IMG/VR virus record: IMGVR_UViG_3300001450_000073
Coordinates: 1-43,421 of that record
Reading direction: 5' to 3' (one strand)
DNA: 43,421 nt
Source of the DNA: a virus
Shown: positions 1 to 7,736 of the stretch, in pieces
Numbering within the stretch: position 1 is the stretch's first letter
Layout: each line of letters opens with the position of its first letter
The notes under the pieces: generated by a model
Told to the model about the DNA's origin: nothing
The model's database searches: none
The model's input: the letters and a program-made list of their open reading frames with translations, nothing else
Program-made: the position numbers and the translations under genes

Positions 1-2
1 AT

Positions 3-119
3 AAAGAAGAGGTTTTTGACAAAACAGGTAAAAAACAATATATTTTAACTAAAGATGATGTAGAGAATTTTAGTGACGCTGAGATATCAGATAGTTTTAC
101 CGACGAAGAAGAAAAGTAA
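3..119 (+). CDS. C-terminal end of an unidentified acidic protein (partial)
   Basis: An open frame enters from the left edge and ends at a TAA at 117-119, giving 38 visible residues. The tail is strongly acidic (ends SFTDEEEK) and lysine-containing, with no recognisable motif. It lies upstream of the ssDNA-binding protein gene with a 90 nt promoter-bearing gap between them. In T4 the genes next to gene 32 encode replication and late-transcription accessory proteins, but nothing here identifies this one. The frame is credible because it is open throughout and co-directional with everything downstream. Function unknown. Confidence 0.55.
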   Translation, partial: KEEVFDKTGKKQYILTKDDVENFSDAEISDSFTDEEEK

Positions 120-136
120 ATTAAACCCCAATTTAG

Positions 137-168
137 TTTGACATCCCAAAAGTATATTCTTATATTTA
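137..168 (+). promoter_or_regulatory. Promoter candidate for the ssDNA-binding protein gene
   Basis: TTTG at 137-140 is followed after 20 nt by TATATTTA at 161-168. This fits the Bacteroidota housekeeping promoter pattern TTTG-N19-21-TAnnTTTG at seven of the eight positions in the -7 box. The same stretch can be read as an E. coli-like promoter, TTGACA at 138-143 with a 17 nt spacer and TATATT at 161-166. It sits about 40 nt before the start codon at 210 in an A/T-rich leader. It also overlaps a TATTTAT (163-169) that recurs in other intergenic gaps of the window. The transcription start is inferred, not shown. Confidence 0.55.
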
Positions 169-209
169 TCCATATGTTTATTAATTAATAATATTTAAAA
201 AAAAAATTT

Positions 210-1076
210 ATGAGTAATAGTTTAGACGCTGTATTAGCCCAATACGAAAAGAACAAAGTTAGTGGTAGTTCCACAAAACCACAAATGACATCAGAAGAAA
301 GAATGAAACAATATCTTTCCATCATGTTACCAAAAGGAACAAAACAAGGAGAAAAAAGAATTAGAATCGTACCGACACCAGATGGTACGTCACCATTTAA
401 AGAAGTATTTTTTCATAATATACAAGTACAAGGTAGATGGACCAAACTTTATGACCCAGGAAAAGATGAAACTGGAAAACCATCCGGTGAAAGAAGTCCA
501 TTAAATGAAGTTGAAGAAGCTTTAAGATTAGCTGGTGATGCACAATCAAAAGAATTAGCACGTTCTTATCGTTCACAAAAATTTTATATTGTGAAAGTTG
601 TTGATAGAGATAATGAAGAAGATGGTGTAAAATTTTGGAGATTTAAACACAATTGGAAAGGCGACGGACCAATAGATAAGATTATCCCTATTTGGAGAAA
701 TAAAGGAGACGTTACTGATGTTAATGAAGGTAGAGATTTAATTTTAATTCTACAAGCAGTACCTTTACCAGGTGGTAGAGGAGAATACACAACAGTATCT
801 TCTGTTATGTATGAAGACCCAGGAACACTATCGGCAGACCCAGCTAAAGCAAAAGAATGGACAGAAGATGAAAGAACTTGGAGAGATGTTTATTCACAAA
901 AACCAGTAGAATATTTAGAAGCTGTTTCTAAAGGATTGGACCCAGTATGGGATTCAGAACTTAAAAAATATGTTTATGATGACCCTAACGCGGTAAAAAA
1001 TACTACAGACACAACAGTTTTAGGTAGCACTGACCCACAAGCAAATGACCCACAATCCGAAGATTTACCATTTTAA
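210..1076 (+). CDS. 32: gp32-like single-stranded DNA-binding protein without zinc ligands
   Basis: This 288-residue protein is expected to coat ssDNA during phage replication and recombination and to load the recombinase and helicase encoded downstream. The core resembles the T4 gp32 OB fold: a beta-rich region around residues 50-80 (RIRIVPTPDG, VQGRW) and a central stretch near 125-150 (FYIVKVVDRDNEEDGVKFWR), matching the gp32 'LVVKDP...GKVFKYRF' region. The C-terminus is Asp/Glu-rich and ends SEDLPF, similar to the acidic protein-interaction tip of bacterial SSB (DDIPF). T4 gp32 binds zinc through a His and three Cys after 'GKWY'; here the equivalent stretch has no cysteine, and there is none in the whole protein. 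The start at 210 follows a ten-A run with no Shine-Dalgarno. The next gene, uvsX, starts 9 nt after the stop. The family call is by motif and context. Confidence 0.8.
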   Translation: MSNSLDAVLAQYEKNKVSGSSTKPQMTSEERMKQYLSIMLPKGTKQGEKRIRIVPTPDGTSPFKEVFFHNIQVQGRWTKLYDPGKDETGKPSGERSPLNEVEEALRLAGDAQSKELARSYRSQKFYIVKVVDRDNEEDGVKFWRFKHNWKGDGPIDKIIPIWRNKGDVTDVNEGRDLILILQAVPLPGGRGEYTTVSSVMYEDPGTLSADPAKAKEWTEDERTWRDVYSQKPVEYLEAVSKGLDPVWDSELKKYVYDDPNAVKNTTDTTVLGSTDPQANDPQSEDLPF

Positions 1077-1085
1077 TTAAGGACT

Positions 1086-2090
1086 ATGGCATTGAAAAAA
1101 AGAACATTTTCAGAACTGAAAAACAAGTTTTCAAAGAAAGCTAACTTTAAACCAGAAAGATTTTTTGATTTAGGGAAAGCTTTTCTTGATGCTACCGGAC
1201 TACCAGGACCAGCAATGGGACATCTACAAATGTTTCTTGGTCATTCAGATACCGGTAAAACTACAGCTTTAATAAAATCAGCTGTTGATGCACAAAGCAA
1301 AGGTATTTTACCAGTATTAATCATTACCGAACAAAAATGGGGATTTGAACACGCTAAACTTTTGGGTTTTGATTGTGAAGAAGTTGTAGATAAAACTACC
1401 GGTGAAGTAGACTGGGACGGATTCTTCCTATTTAATAACGATTTTCAGTACATAGAACAAATTACTGACTACGTAAACGAGTTGTTAGATGCTCAAGATA
1501 AGGGAGAATTAGAATACGATTTATTATTTTTGTGGGATTCTGTTGGTTCAGTACCATGTAAAATGACATTTGATGGTAAAGGTGGTAAAATGCATAACGC
1601 AGCTACCTTAGCTGATAAAATAGGTATGGGACTAAATCAAAGAATAGGTAAATCAAGAAGACAGGATTCTAAATACACAAATACACTAGTAGTAGTAAAT
1701 CAACCATGGGTAGAACTACCAGACAACCCATTTGGACAACCAAAAATTAAGGCAAAAGGAGGAGAATCTTTGTGGTTAAACTCCACTTTAGTTTTTAGGT
1801 TTGGAAACCAAAAAAATGCGGGGACAACAAATATTTCTGCTGTTAGAGATAAAAGAAAAGTAAAATTTGCCACCAGGACAAAAATAACCATTATGAAAAA
1901 TCACGTAAATGGTTTGGGTTATGAGGATGGTAAAATTTTAATAACTCCACATGGGTTTGTTTCTGGAAGAGAAGCGGTAGAAGAAAAAAAATCAATTGAA
2001 AAATATAAACAAGAATATGCTACATTTTGGACTAACCAATTGGGGTCCGGTGGCGATTTCGACTTAAAAATAGAAAAAGAAAATGACTAA
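1086..2090 (+). CDS. uvsX: UvsX/RecA-type recombinase
   Basis: This 334-residue ATP-dependent strand-exchange protein is expected to form filaments on ssDNA for homologous recombination, repair and recombination-dependent replication. Visible RecA-core motifs are Walker A GHSDTGKT (52-59), the catalytic-Glu strand ITEQKW (E82), Walker B LLFLWDS (146-152) and the NQPW motif (205-208) at the position of the RecA Gln switch. It is slightly shorter than T4 UvsX (391) and has no RecA-type C-terminal domain. It lies directly after the ssDNA-binding gene, the usual functional pairing. Its last 8 nt overlap the FKBP gene in the string ATGACTAA. The start has AAGGA only 2 nt from ATG, too close for a classical Shine-Dalgarno. 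Confidence 0.93.
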   Translation: MALKKRTFSELKNKFSKKANFKPERFFDLGKAFLDATGLPGPAMGHLQMFLGHSDTGKTTALIKSAVDAQSKGILPVLIITEQKWGFEHAKLLGFDCEEVVDKTTGEVDWDGFFLFNNDFQYIEQITDYVNELLDAQDKGELEYDLLFLWDSVGSVPCKMTFDGKGGKMHNAATLADKIGMGLNQRIGKSRRQDSKYTNTLVVVNQPWVELPDNPFGQPKIKAKGGESLWLNSTLVFRFGNQKNAGTTNISAVRDKRKVKFATRTKITIMKNHVNGLGYEDGKILITPHGFVSGREAVEEKKSIEKYKQEYATFWTNQLGSGGDFDLKIEKEND

Positions 2091-2520
2091 ATTAAAAACA
2101 GGAGACAAAGTAAAAGTACATTATGTAGGCACTTTAGGAGACGGTACCAAATTTGATGACTCTAGAGATAGAGGAGAAAGTGGGTTAGAATTTGTTATTG
2201 ATGACGGAAACTTACTTATGGGGTTTAATGATGCGGTAAAAAAATTAAATGTTGGTGAAAAAGTTAATGTAGAAATAAAATCAGAAAAAGCTTACGGTAA
2301 GTATATGGAAGAAGCTGTAATAACAGTACCTAAGAGTGACTTCCCACAAGACATGGATTTCCAACTAGAAGGGTTTGTACAAGGTAAGGATGCAGAAGAT
2401 AGACCAGTACAAGGACAGATAGTTAAAATTAATGAAGAGGACATCAATTTAAATATGAATCACCCACTAGCTGGTGAAGATTTAAATTTTGAAATTGAGT
2501 TATTAGAAGTAGTAAAGTAA
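2083..2520 (+). CDS. SlyD-like FKBP-type peptidyl-prolyl cis-trans isomerase
   Basis: This 145-residue protein is predicted to catalyse cis-trans isomerisation of X-Pro bonds and act as a folding chaperone in the cytoplasm. The FKBP pattern is clear: VHYVGTLGDGTKFDDS (12-27), LLMGFNDAVKKLNVGEK (44-60), AYG (70-72), an insert-in-flap-like stretch (about 75-118) and the SlyD signature NMNHPLAGEDLNFEIEL (124-140). It lacks the His/Cys-rich metal-binding tail of E. coli SlyD. The gene overlaps uvsX by 8 nt, so it is part of the phage operon and translationally linked to it. The fold call is strong. The role is inferred: assistance in folding the proline- and cysteine-rich structural proteins encoded downstream, or of a replication protein. 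Confidence 0.92.
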   Translation: MTKLKTGDKVKVHYVGTLGDGTKFDDSRDRGESGLEFVIDDGNLLMGFNDAVKKLNVGEKVNVEIKSEKAYGKYMEEAVITVPKSDFPQDMDFQLEGFVQGKDAEDRPVQGQIVKINEEDINLNMNHPLAGEDLNFEIELLEVVK

Positions 2521-2551
2521 AAAAAATTGTTTAACCTTTTAAAAGTGTGTT

Positions 2552-3556
2552 TTGACAAGAACATTATTAGTTGACGGAAATTCTTTATTAAGTACGGGTT
2601 TTCATGGTATAAAAAATATGTATAATGGTGCAGACCACATAGGTGGTCTGTATCATTTTTTAAACAACCTAAGAAAACACATTGATAGTTATCTCATAAC
2701 AAAGGTTGTTGTGTTTTGGGATGGTAAAGAAAATACACACCCACGTCTTAAATTATACCCAGATTATAAATTAAATAGAAGATTAAAAAAGAAATCGGAA
2801 GATGACCTACAATCCTACTCTAGACAAAAATTACGTGTACAAGAATATCTAGAAGAACTTTACGTTAGACATTCTACGTTTGATTTATGTGAAGCAGATG
2901 ATTGTATAGGTTATTATTGTGACAAATCTAAAGATGAGGAAATTATTATTCTTACCTCGGATAGAGACCTATTACAACTCATATCCCCAACAGTGTCGTT
3001 ATACATAATTTCATTAAATAAGTTATTTAAATATGGGGATATGGTACCATTAAACGGCATAAATATACCTCACAACAATGTAAGGTTGGTTAAAACTATT
3101 TGTGGTGACTCTTCGGATAATATATACGGTATAAAAATGGTAGGGGTAAAATCGTTAATAAAAATAAAACCGGAAATACTAGAAGGAAAAGTTACACTAA
3201 AACAAGTCATAGACACAATCAACGAAAAAGACAAACCCACACAAAAAGAAAAAAATATCATAAATGGTATAACACAAAACAAACAACAACAAAACATATT
3301 ATACATCAACCACACTATTATAGGTATTGGTGAACAATTTTTAACAGAAGAAGCTATAGAAGGAATAAAAGGATTATCAAAAGAAGCCATAGACCCAACA
3401 GGAAGACACTGGAAAAACGCTCTAGGCTTGATGATGTCAGATGGAATTCTTAATATTTTACCTAAGAAAGATGATGCTTGGGTAGATTTTGTAAGGCCAT
3501 TTTTAAGATTAACAAGAATAGAAAAAGATTTTTATAAAAATAAAATAAATGAATAA
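2552..3556 (+). CDS. rnh: T4 RNase H / FEN-type 5'-3' exonuclease
   Basis: This 334-residue metal-dependent 5' nuclease is expected to remove RNA primers and 5' flaps from lagging-strand fragments. Metal-site acidic motifs occur in family order: LLVDGNSL (D8), VFWDG (D57), EADD (E114, D116, D117), TSDRD (D137, D139) and GDSSDN (D186, D189). The last is followed by GIKMVGVKS, a helix-hairpin-helix-like DNA-binding turn. The length matches T4 Rnh (305) more closely than DNA polymerase I. The start is TTG: an in-frame TAA lies 12 nt upstream and no ATG or GTG lies between. The protein begins MTRTLLVDGNSLL, so TTG leaves the correct family N-terminus. Its end overlaps the next gene by 8 nt (ATGAATAA). 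Confidence 0.88.
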   Translation: MTRTLLVDGNSLLSTGFHGIKNMYNGADHIGGLYHFLNNLRKHIDSYLITKVVVFWDGKENTHPRLKLYPDYKLNRRLKKKSEDDLQSYSRQKLRVQEYLEELYVRHSTFDLCEADDCIGYYCDKSKDEEIIILTSDRDLLQLISPTVSLYIISLNKLFKYGDMVPLNGINIPHNNVRLVKTICGDSSDNIYGIKMVGVKSLIKIKPEILEGKVTLKQVIDTINEKDKPTQKEKNIINGITQNKQQQNILYINHTIIGIGEQFLTEEAIEGIKGLSKEAIDPTGRHWKNALGLMMSDGILNILPKKDDAWVDFVRPFLRLTRIEKDFYKNKINE

Positions 3557-3998
3557 AATGAAACAAAAAACAGAAAATATACAAAAATGTGAATTTGTAC
3601 TAACATTAGGAAAGAATATAGTATGTCAAAGATATTTCACAGTTAGAGACTTCAATTACTCAGCTGCGCACTCACTAGACCTACACTACTATATTACAAA
3701 TCTAAAAGATGAGTTAGAAGAGGAATTAAAACGTAAAACGTTATTTTTACTAGACAGTAACTATAGAAATAATAATATAGACACCAACACAGAAGAAGAT
3801 TACTTCGCTCTAACAATTAAAAAAGGTAACCAAGTGGTCTACACTAGAATTTTTCTAGCTAAAGTATACCCCCCTAAGGTTAGATTTACGGTGGACATAA
3901 GACCAAAAATGACAACCATATTGGGAGAACTAACCAACTTACTATCGGATAAGAAAGTTACAACATACTACCAAGATTATAGTTTAATTAATAATTAA
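3549..3998 (+). CDS. Unidentified protein between RNase H and helicase genes
   Basis: This 149-residue protein is of unknown function. It overlaps the nuclease gene by 8 nt, and an alternative ATG lies 9 nt downstream (3558). It has no signal peptide, membrane segment or catalytic motif I recognise. The sequence looks like a compact alpha/beta domain, with a charged helix (about 52-64, KDELEEELKRKT) and beta-rich stretches either side (FALTIKKGNQVVYTRIFL). Its place between the FEN-type nuclease and the replicative helicase suggests a replication accessory role. I see no similarity to T4 gp59 (helicase loader) or gp33, so I leave it unnamed. Confidence 0.75.
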   Translation: MNKMKQKTENIQKCEFVLTLGKNIVCQRYFTVRDFNYSAAHSLDLHYYITNLKDELEEELKRKTLFLLDSNYRNNNIDTNTEEDYFALTIKKGNQVVYTRIFLAKVYPPKVRFTVDIRPKMTTILGELTNLLSDKKVTTYYQDYSLINN

Positions 3999-4003
3999 TA
4001 AGG

Positions 4004-4018
4004 TATTTATTAATAAAG
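4004..4018 (+). promoter_or_regulatory. TATTTAT-type intergenic motif upstream of the helicase gene
   Basis: TATTTATTAATAAAG lies in the 30 nt gap before the helicase gene, beginning 25 nt before its ATG. The same TATTTAT core is in five other short gaps of this window (163, 7719, 10088, 24952, 36882). It is a candidate promoter element heading the helicase-nrdJ block. Function is inferred from position and recurrence only. Confidence 0.45.
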
Positions 4019-4028
4019 AAATTAATAT

Positions 4029-5408
4029 ATGAATGACAATAAAAATTTTGGTTATCTAGGGTATAACTTTCAACTCAAACTAGTAAATTTAATAATAACT
4101 GATAATAACTTCTTCAGGTCTATAATAGACGCTATTTTAGCTAAATATTTTGATAACCAATACTTTAAATTAATTATGCAATTAATTAAAGAATATTATG
4201 AGAAATACGAAACCTCACCATCATTTGATGCGTTAGACCAACTAACTAGGATAGAAATTTCTTCTGAAATGGCAAGAAAAAACATATTTGATATGTTAAA
4301 AGAGATTAAAGAAGCTTCTTTTGAAGACCATTTATTCGTTAAAGAAAAGTCTATTAAATTTTGTAAACAACAAGAACTTAAAAAAGCTATTCGTAAAGTA
4401 GAAAGTATAATGGAGAAAGGTGATTTCGAAAGTTATGATAAATGCGAAGAATACATTAGAAAAGCTATCATAATAGGTGACGGTGATAATGGAAGTTTTG
4501 AAATTTTTACAGAATTGGATAAATTACTAGATGAAGACTATAGACACCCACTACCTACAGGGGTGGATGGTTTAGATAACATTCTAAATGGTGGTTTAGC
4601 TAAAGGTGAGATTGGTGTTGTATTAGCCCCTACTGGTGTAGGTAAAACAACAATGTTAACAAGATTTGCTAATACAGCTTTTAATATGGGGTACAATGTA
4701 CTACAAATATTTTTTGAAGATAACCCAAAAATTATACAGAGAAAACATTTTACTTGTTGGACCGGAATAGTCAACGACGAACTAAGTGACCATAAAGAAA
4801 CAGTTTTAGAAAAAGCTGACGAAATGAAAAAAACTGGTGGTAGACTAATACTTAAAAAATTACCATCAGATGAAATGACTATACTACAGATTAAAAATCA
4901 AGTAAGAAAAATTGAAGCGGATGGAGTTAAATTAGATATGATTTTAATTGATTATATTGATTGTATATTACCAGACAGAGCTTTTAATGATGAATGGAAA
5001 GGTGAAGGTTCTGTTATGAGAAAATTTGAAGGTATGTGTCACGAACTTAACTTAGCGGGGTGGACAGCTACACAAGGTAATAGAACCTCTATAAGTTCTG
5101 AGGTCGTAACGACTGATATGATGGGTGGGTCAATTAAAAAAGCTCAAGTAGGTCATGTAATTATATCAGTCGCAAAAACATTACAACAAAAAGAGATGGG
5201 GTTAGCTACAATAGCTATAGTAAAATCCCGATTAGGTAGAGATGGGGTCATATTTGAAAACTGTAAGTTTGATAATGGTACTTTAGAAATCGATACCGAA
5301 ACTACACAAACATTCTTAGGTTTCGAGGAAGAAAAAACACAAAGAAACAGAGAAAGGGTCACTCAAGCACTACAGAGAAGACAACAAGTAATAAATAAAA
5401 ATAATTAA
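4029..5408 (+). CDS. 41: Replicative DnaB/gp41-type DNA helicase
   Basis: This 459-residue protein is predicted to be the hexameric 5'-3' helicase that drives the phage fork and recruits primase. The C-terminal RecA-like DnaB domain begins with PTGVDGLDNILNGGL (176-190). Walker A follows at 200-208 (APTGVGKTT), then a catalytic Glu strand (IFFED) and Walker B LDMILIDYID (302-311). Next come a QGNR motif (about 349-352) and a MMGGSIKKAQVGHVI stretch equivalent to the DnaB 'sensor/arginine-finger' region. The N-terminal 150 residues are helical, as in T4 gp41 (475 residues). No primase (gp61/DnaG) gene is in the window. A 13 nt A/T gap separates it from nrdJ. Confidence 0.92.
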   Translation: MNDNKNFGYLGYNFQLKLVNLIITDNNFFRSIIDAILAKYFDNQYFKLIMQLIKEYYEKYETSPSFDALDQLTRIEISSEMARKNIFDMLKEIKEASFEDHLFVKEKSIKFCKQQELKKAIRKVESIMEKGDFESYDKCEEYIRKAIIIGDGDNGSFEIFTELDKLLDEDYRHPLPTGVDGLDNILNGGLAKGEIGVVLAPTGVGKTTMLTRFANTAFNMGYNVLQIFFEDNPKIIQRKHFTCWTGIVNDELSDHKETVLEKADEMKKTGGRLILKKLPSDEMTILQIKNQVRKIEADGVKLDMILIDYIDCILPDRAFNDEWKGEGSVMRKFEGMCHELNLAGWTATQGNRTSISSEVVTTDMMGGSIKKAQVGHVIISVAKTLQQKEMGLATIAIVKSRLGRDGVIFENCKFDNGTLEIDTETTQTFLGFEEEKTQRNRERVTQALQRRQQVINKNN

Positions 5409-5421
5409 TAAAAAATAAAAT

Positions 5422-7332
5422 ATGGAGGTATCAAATAGAATCCTTTCGGATATTACAGTTTATATGAAGTATGCAAAATACTTACCAGAATTAAACAGAA
5501 GAGAGACATGGGAAGAATTAGTAACACGTAATAAAAATATGCATATTAAAAAATATCCAGAATTAACGGATGAAATAAATGAAAAATATGAATTTGTGTA
5601 CGATAAAAAAGTTTTACCATCAATGAGGTCAATGCAATTCGGTGGTAAACCAATTGAAATAAGCCCAAATAGAATTTATAATTGTGCATACCTACCAATT
5701 GAAGCTGTTGATTCTTTTAGTGAAACAATGTTCCTACTATTGGGGGGTACAGGTGTGGGTTACTCCGTTCAAAAACACCATGTTGAAAAACTACCAGTAA
5801 TCCAAAAACCATACTCGAAAAGAAAAAAAAGATTTCTAATCGGGGACTCAATCGAAGGATGGGCAGACTCAATTAAAGTTCTTATGAAGTCCTATATGAA
5901 TGGTGGTGGGTCGAGTATTGAATTTGATTTTTCAGATATTAGAGCAAAAGGTGCGAGACTTGTGACCTCAGGGGGAAAAGCTCCGGGTCCACAACCATTA
6001 AAAGAGTGTTTAGTAAAAATTAAAGGAATATTAGACGAAAAAGAAAATGGAGACCAACTGACAACACTAGAAGTGCATGATATTGTCTGTTATATTGCAG
6101 ACGCTGTACTCGCTGGAGGTATCAGAAGAGCAGCACTAATTAGTTTGTTTTCTGCTGATGATGAACAAATGATTTCATGTAAAACAGGTAATTGGTGGGA
6201 ACTAAATTCCCAACGTGGTAGAGCGAACAACTCAGCGTGTCTAATGAGACATAAAATCACCAAAGAGTTTTTTATGGATTTGTGGAAAAGAGTAGAATTA
6301 TCTGGAGCAGGTGAACCAGGAATTTATTTCAACAACGATAAAGATTGGGGAACAAATCCATGTTGTGAAATTGCACTAAGACCAAACCAATTCTGTAACT
6401 TATGTGAGGTAAATGTATCTAATATAGAATCACAAGAAGACTTAAATACAAGAGTAAAAGTAGCAGCGTTTATAGGTACACTTCAGGCTGGATACACTAA
6501 TTTCCACTATCTAAGAGAAATATGGCAAGAGACTACAGAGAAAGATGCTTTAATTGGTGTGTCAATGACAGGTATTGGTTCTGGTAAAGTGTTAGACTAT
6601 GATATGTCAAAGTCAGCAAGTTTGGTAAAGAGAGAAAATACTAGAGTGTCTAAACTAATTGGGATAAACCAATCAGCAAGATGTACCACAGTTAAACCTG
6701 CAGGAACAACATCATTGACATTAGGAACTTCATCAGGTATTCATGCGTGGCATAACGATTATTACATTAGAAGAATTAGAGTTGGTAAGAATGAATCTAT
6801 ATACCACCATTTAGTTATCCACCACCCAGAATTAGTCGAAGATGAATATTTCAGGCCTCATGATACCGCAGTAATAGGTATACCACAAAAGGCACCTGAA
6901 GGTTCTATAATGAGAACCGAATCACCATTCCAACTACTTGAAAGAGTTAAAAAAGTAGCACAAGAGTGGGTTAAAGCTGGACATAGAAAAGGTTCAAACA
7001 CCCATAATGTATCAGCAACCATTTCTTTAAGAGACCATGAATGGGATGCAGCAGGTGAATGGATGTGGGAAAATAGAAAATACTATAATGGATTATCAGT
7101 ATTACCTTATAATGGTGGGACATATATACAAGCTCCATTTGAAGATATAGACGAAGATACCTATGAAAGAATGTTAGAAACACTTAAAGATGTGGATTTA
7201 TCAAAAGTTATAGAAATAGAAGACAATACAAATTTATCTGGTGAATTAGCTTGTGCTGGTGGAACCTGTGAAATAGATGTTGATTTAGAAAGTATTGAGA
7301 AAAAAAAAGTTGACGAATTAAATGAAGCATAA
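5422..7332 (+). CDS. nrdJ: Class II (adenosylcobalamin-dependent) ribonucleotide reductase
   Basis: This 636-residue enzyme is predicted to reduce ribonucleotides to deoxyribonucleotides using a coenzyme-B12 radical, supplying DNA precursors. It matches monomeric RTPR-type enzymes. IYNCAY carries the first active-site Cys (C88). NPCCE (312-316) carries the thiyl-radical Cys C314 with N312 and E316. C325 (FCNL) lies 11 residues later, the same spacing as C408/C419 in Lactobacillus RTPR. The loop CTTVKPAGTTSLTLGTSSGIH (from about 425) and a C-terminal shuttle pair C611-x4-C616 complete the set. At 636 residues it is about 100 shorter than RTPR. No small subunit (nrdB) or activase (nrdG) gene is nearby, as expected for class II. 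The following zinc-ribbon gene overlaps it by 11 nt. Confidence 0.9.
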   Translation: MEVSNRILSDITVYMKYAKYLPELNRRETWEELVTRNKNMHIKKYPELTDEINEKYEFVYDKKVLPSMRSMQFGGKPIEISPNRIYNCAYLPIEAVDSFSETMFLLLGGTGVGYSVQKHHVEKLPVIQKPYSKRKKRFLIGDSIEGWADSIKVLMKSYMNGGGSSIEFDFSDIRAKGARLVTSGGKAPGPQPLKECLVKIKGILDEKENGDQLTTLEVHDIVCYIADAVLAGGIRRAALISLFSADDEQMISCKTGNWWELNSQRGRANNSACLMRHKITKEFFMDLWKRVELSGAGEPGIYFNNDKDWGTNPCCEIALRPNQFCNLCEVNVSNIESQEDLNTRVKVAAFIGTLQAGYTNFHYLREIWQETTEKDALIGVSMTGIGSGKVLDYDMSKSASLVKRENTRVSKLIGINQSARCTTVKPAGTTSLTLGTSSGIHAWHNDYYIRRIRVGKNESIYHHLVIHHPELVEDEYFRPHDTAVIGIPQKAPEGSIMRTESPFQLLERVKKVAQEWVKAGHRKGSNTHNVSATISLRDHEWDAAGEWMWENRKYYNGLSVLPYNGGTYIQAPFEDIDEDTYERMLETLKDVDLSKVIEIEDNTNLSGELACAGGTCEIDVDLESIEKKKVDELNEA

Positions 7333-7528
7333 AGTTAGTAAAGAAGTGTTGTACCATTTTAATTGTGGTGCATGTGAAAAATGGTGGTCAATTGCTGACC
7401 ACCATTTAATTTCTAATAATGTACCAGAAAATGAAAAAAAGGTACCTATTTTAATAATATGTCCCCACTGTGGACATAATGAAGAAATAAAAGAAATAGA
7501 AAATGACGAGAAGAGACGATTGGATTAG
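7322..7528 (+). CDS. Small zinc-ribbon protein
   Basis: This 68-residue protein has two Cys pairs, C-G-A-C near residues 15-18 and C-P-H-C-G-H near 47-52. The spacing suits a single four-Cys zinc ribbon. Between them lies a WW plus His-rich linker (KWWSIADHHL). It overlaps nrdJ by 11 nt and is itself overlapped by the next gene by 26 nt, so the three are translated as a unit. Function is unknown; nucleic-acid or protein binding is plausible. Position suggests a link to nucleotide metabolism, but that is inference. Confidence 0.75.
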   Translation: MKHKVSKEVLYHFNCGACEKWWSIADHHLISNNVPENEKKVPILIICPHCGHNEEIKEIENDEKRRLD

Positions 7529-7709
7529 TGAACTACACTATAAAGAATTTATTAAACCTAAATTACAACCCCAAGACTTTTATTGGGATGGTGGTAATAT
7601 GGTAATGACAGAAGAGTATCATAAAAAAAGAGGGAGTTGTTGTGGTAGTGGGTGTAAACACTGTCCTTTTTGGCCCAGATACAAAAAAGATAATAAAAAC
7701 ACAAACTAA
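7503..7709 (+). CDS. DUF5522-like small Cys-rich protein
   Basis: This 68-residue protein has the motif MVMTEEYHKKRGSCCGSGCKHCPF (residues 33-56). It matches my recollection of a conserved cellular family annotated DUF5522 (pattern TEEYHxxRGxCCGxGCxHCP), common in Bacteroidota. Four Cys in CCGxGCxxC spacing could bind a metal. It overlaps the zinc-ribbon gene by 26 nt. A host-like gene of this type in a phage suggests capture from a Bacteroidota host. The role is unknown and the family name should be confirmed by a profile search. Confidence 0.72.
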   Translation: MTRRDDWISELHYKEFIKPKLQPQDFYWDGGNMVMTEEYHKKRGSCCGSGCKHCPFWPRYKKDNKNTN

Positions 7710-7718
7710 ATTTCCAAG

Positions 7719-7735
7719 TATTTATTATAAAAAAG
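7719..7735 (+). promoter_or_regulatory. TATTTAT-type intergenic motif upstream of the gp25-like gene
   Basis: TATTTATTATAAAA (7719-7732), followed by AAG, occupies most of the 27 nt gap and starts 18 nt before the ATG at 7737. Its first 14 nt are identical to the motif at 24952. It marks the switch from replication genes to baseplate genes, where a new transcription unit is expected. Promoter function is inferred. Confidence 0.5.
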
Positions 7736-7736
7736 A

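Noticed and set aside
1079-1088. AAGGA before the uvsX start as a Shine-Dalgarno site
   Set aside because: Only 2 nt separate it from the ATG, too close for normal pairing. The similar string before 26123 has the same problem.
3549-3998. Helicase loader (gp59-like) identity for the 149-residue protein
   Set aside because: Only the position beside the helicase gene suggests it. I see no sequence feature of gp59, and the length is much shorter.
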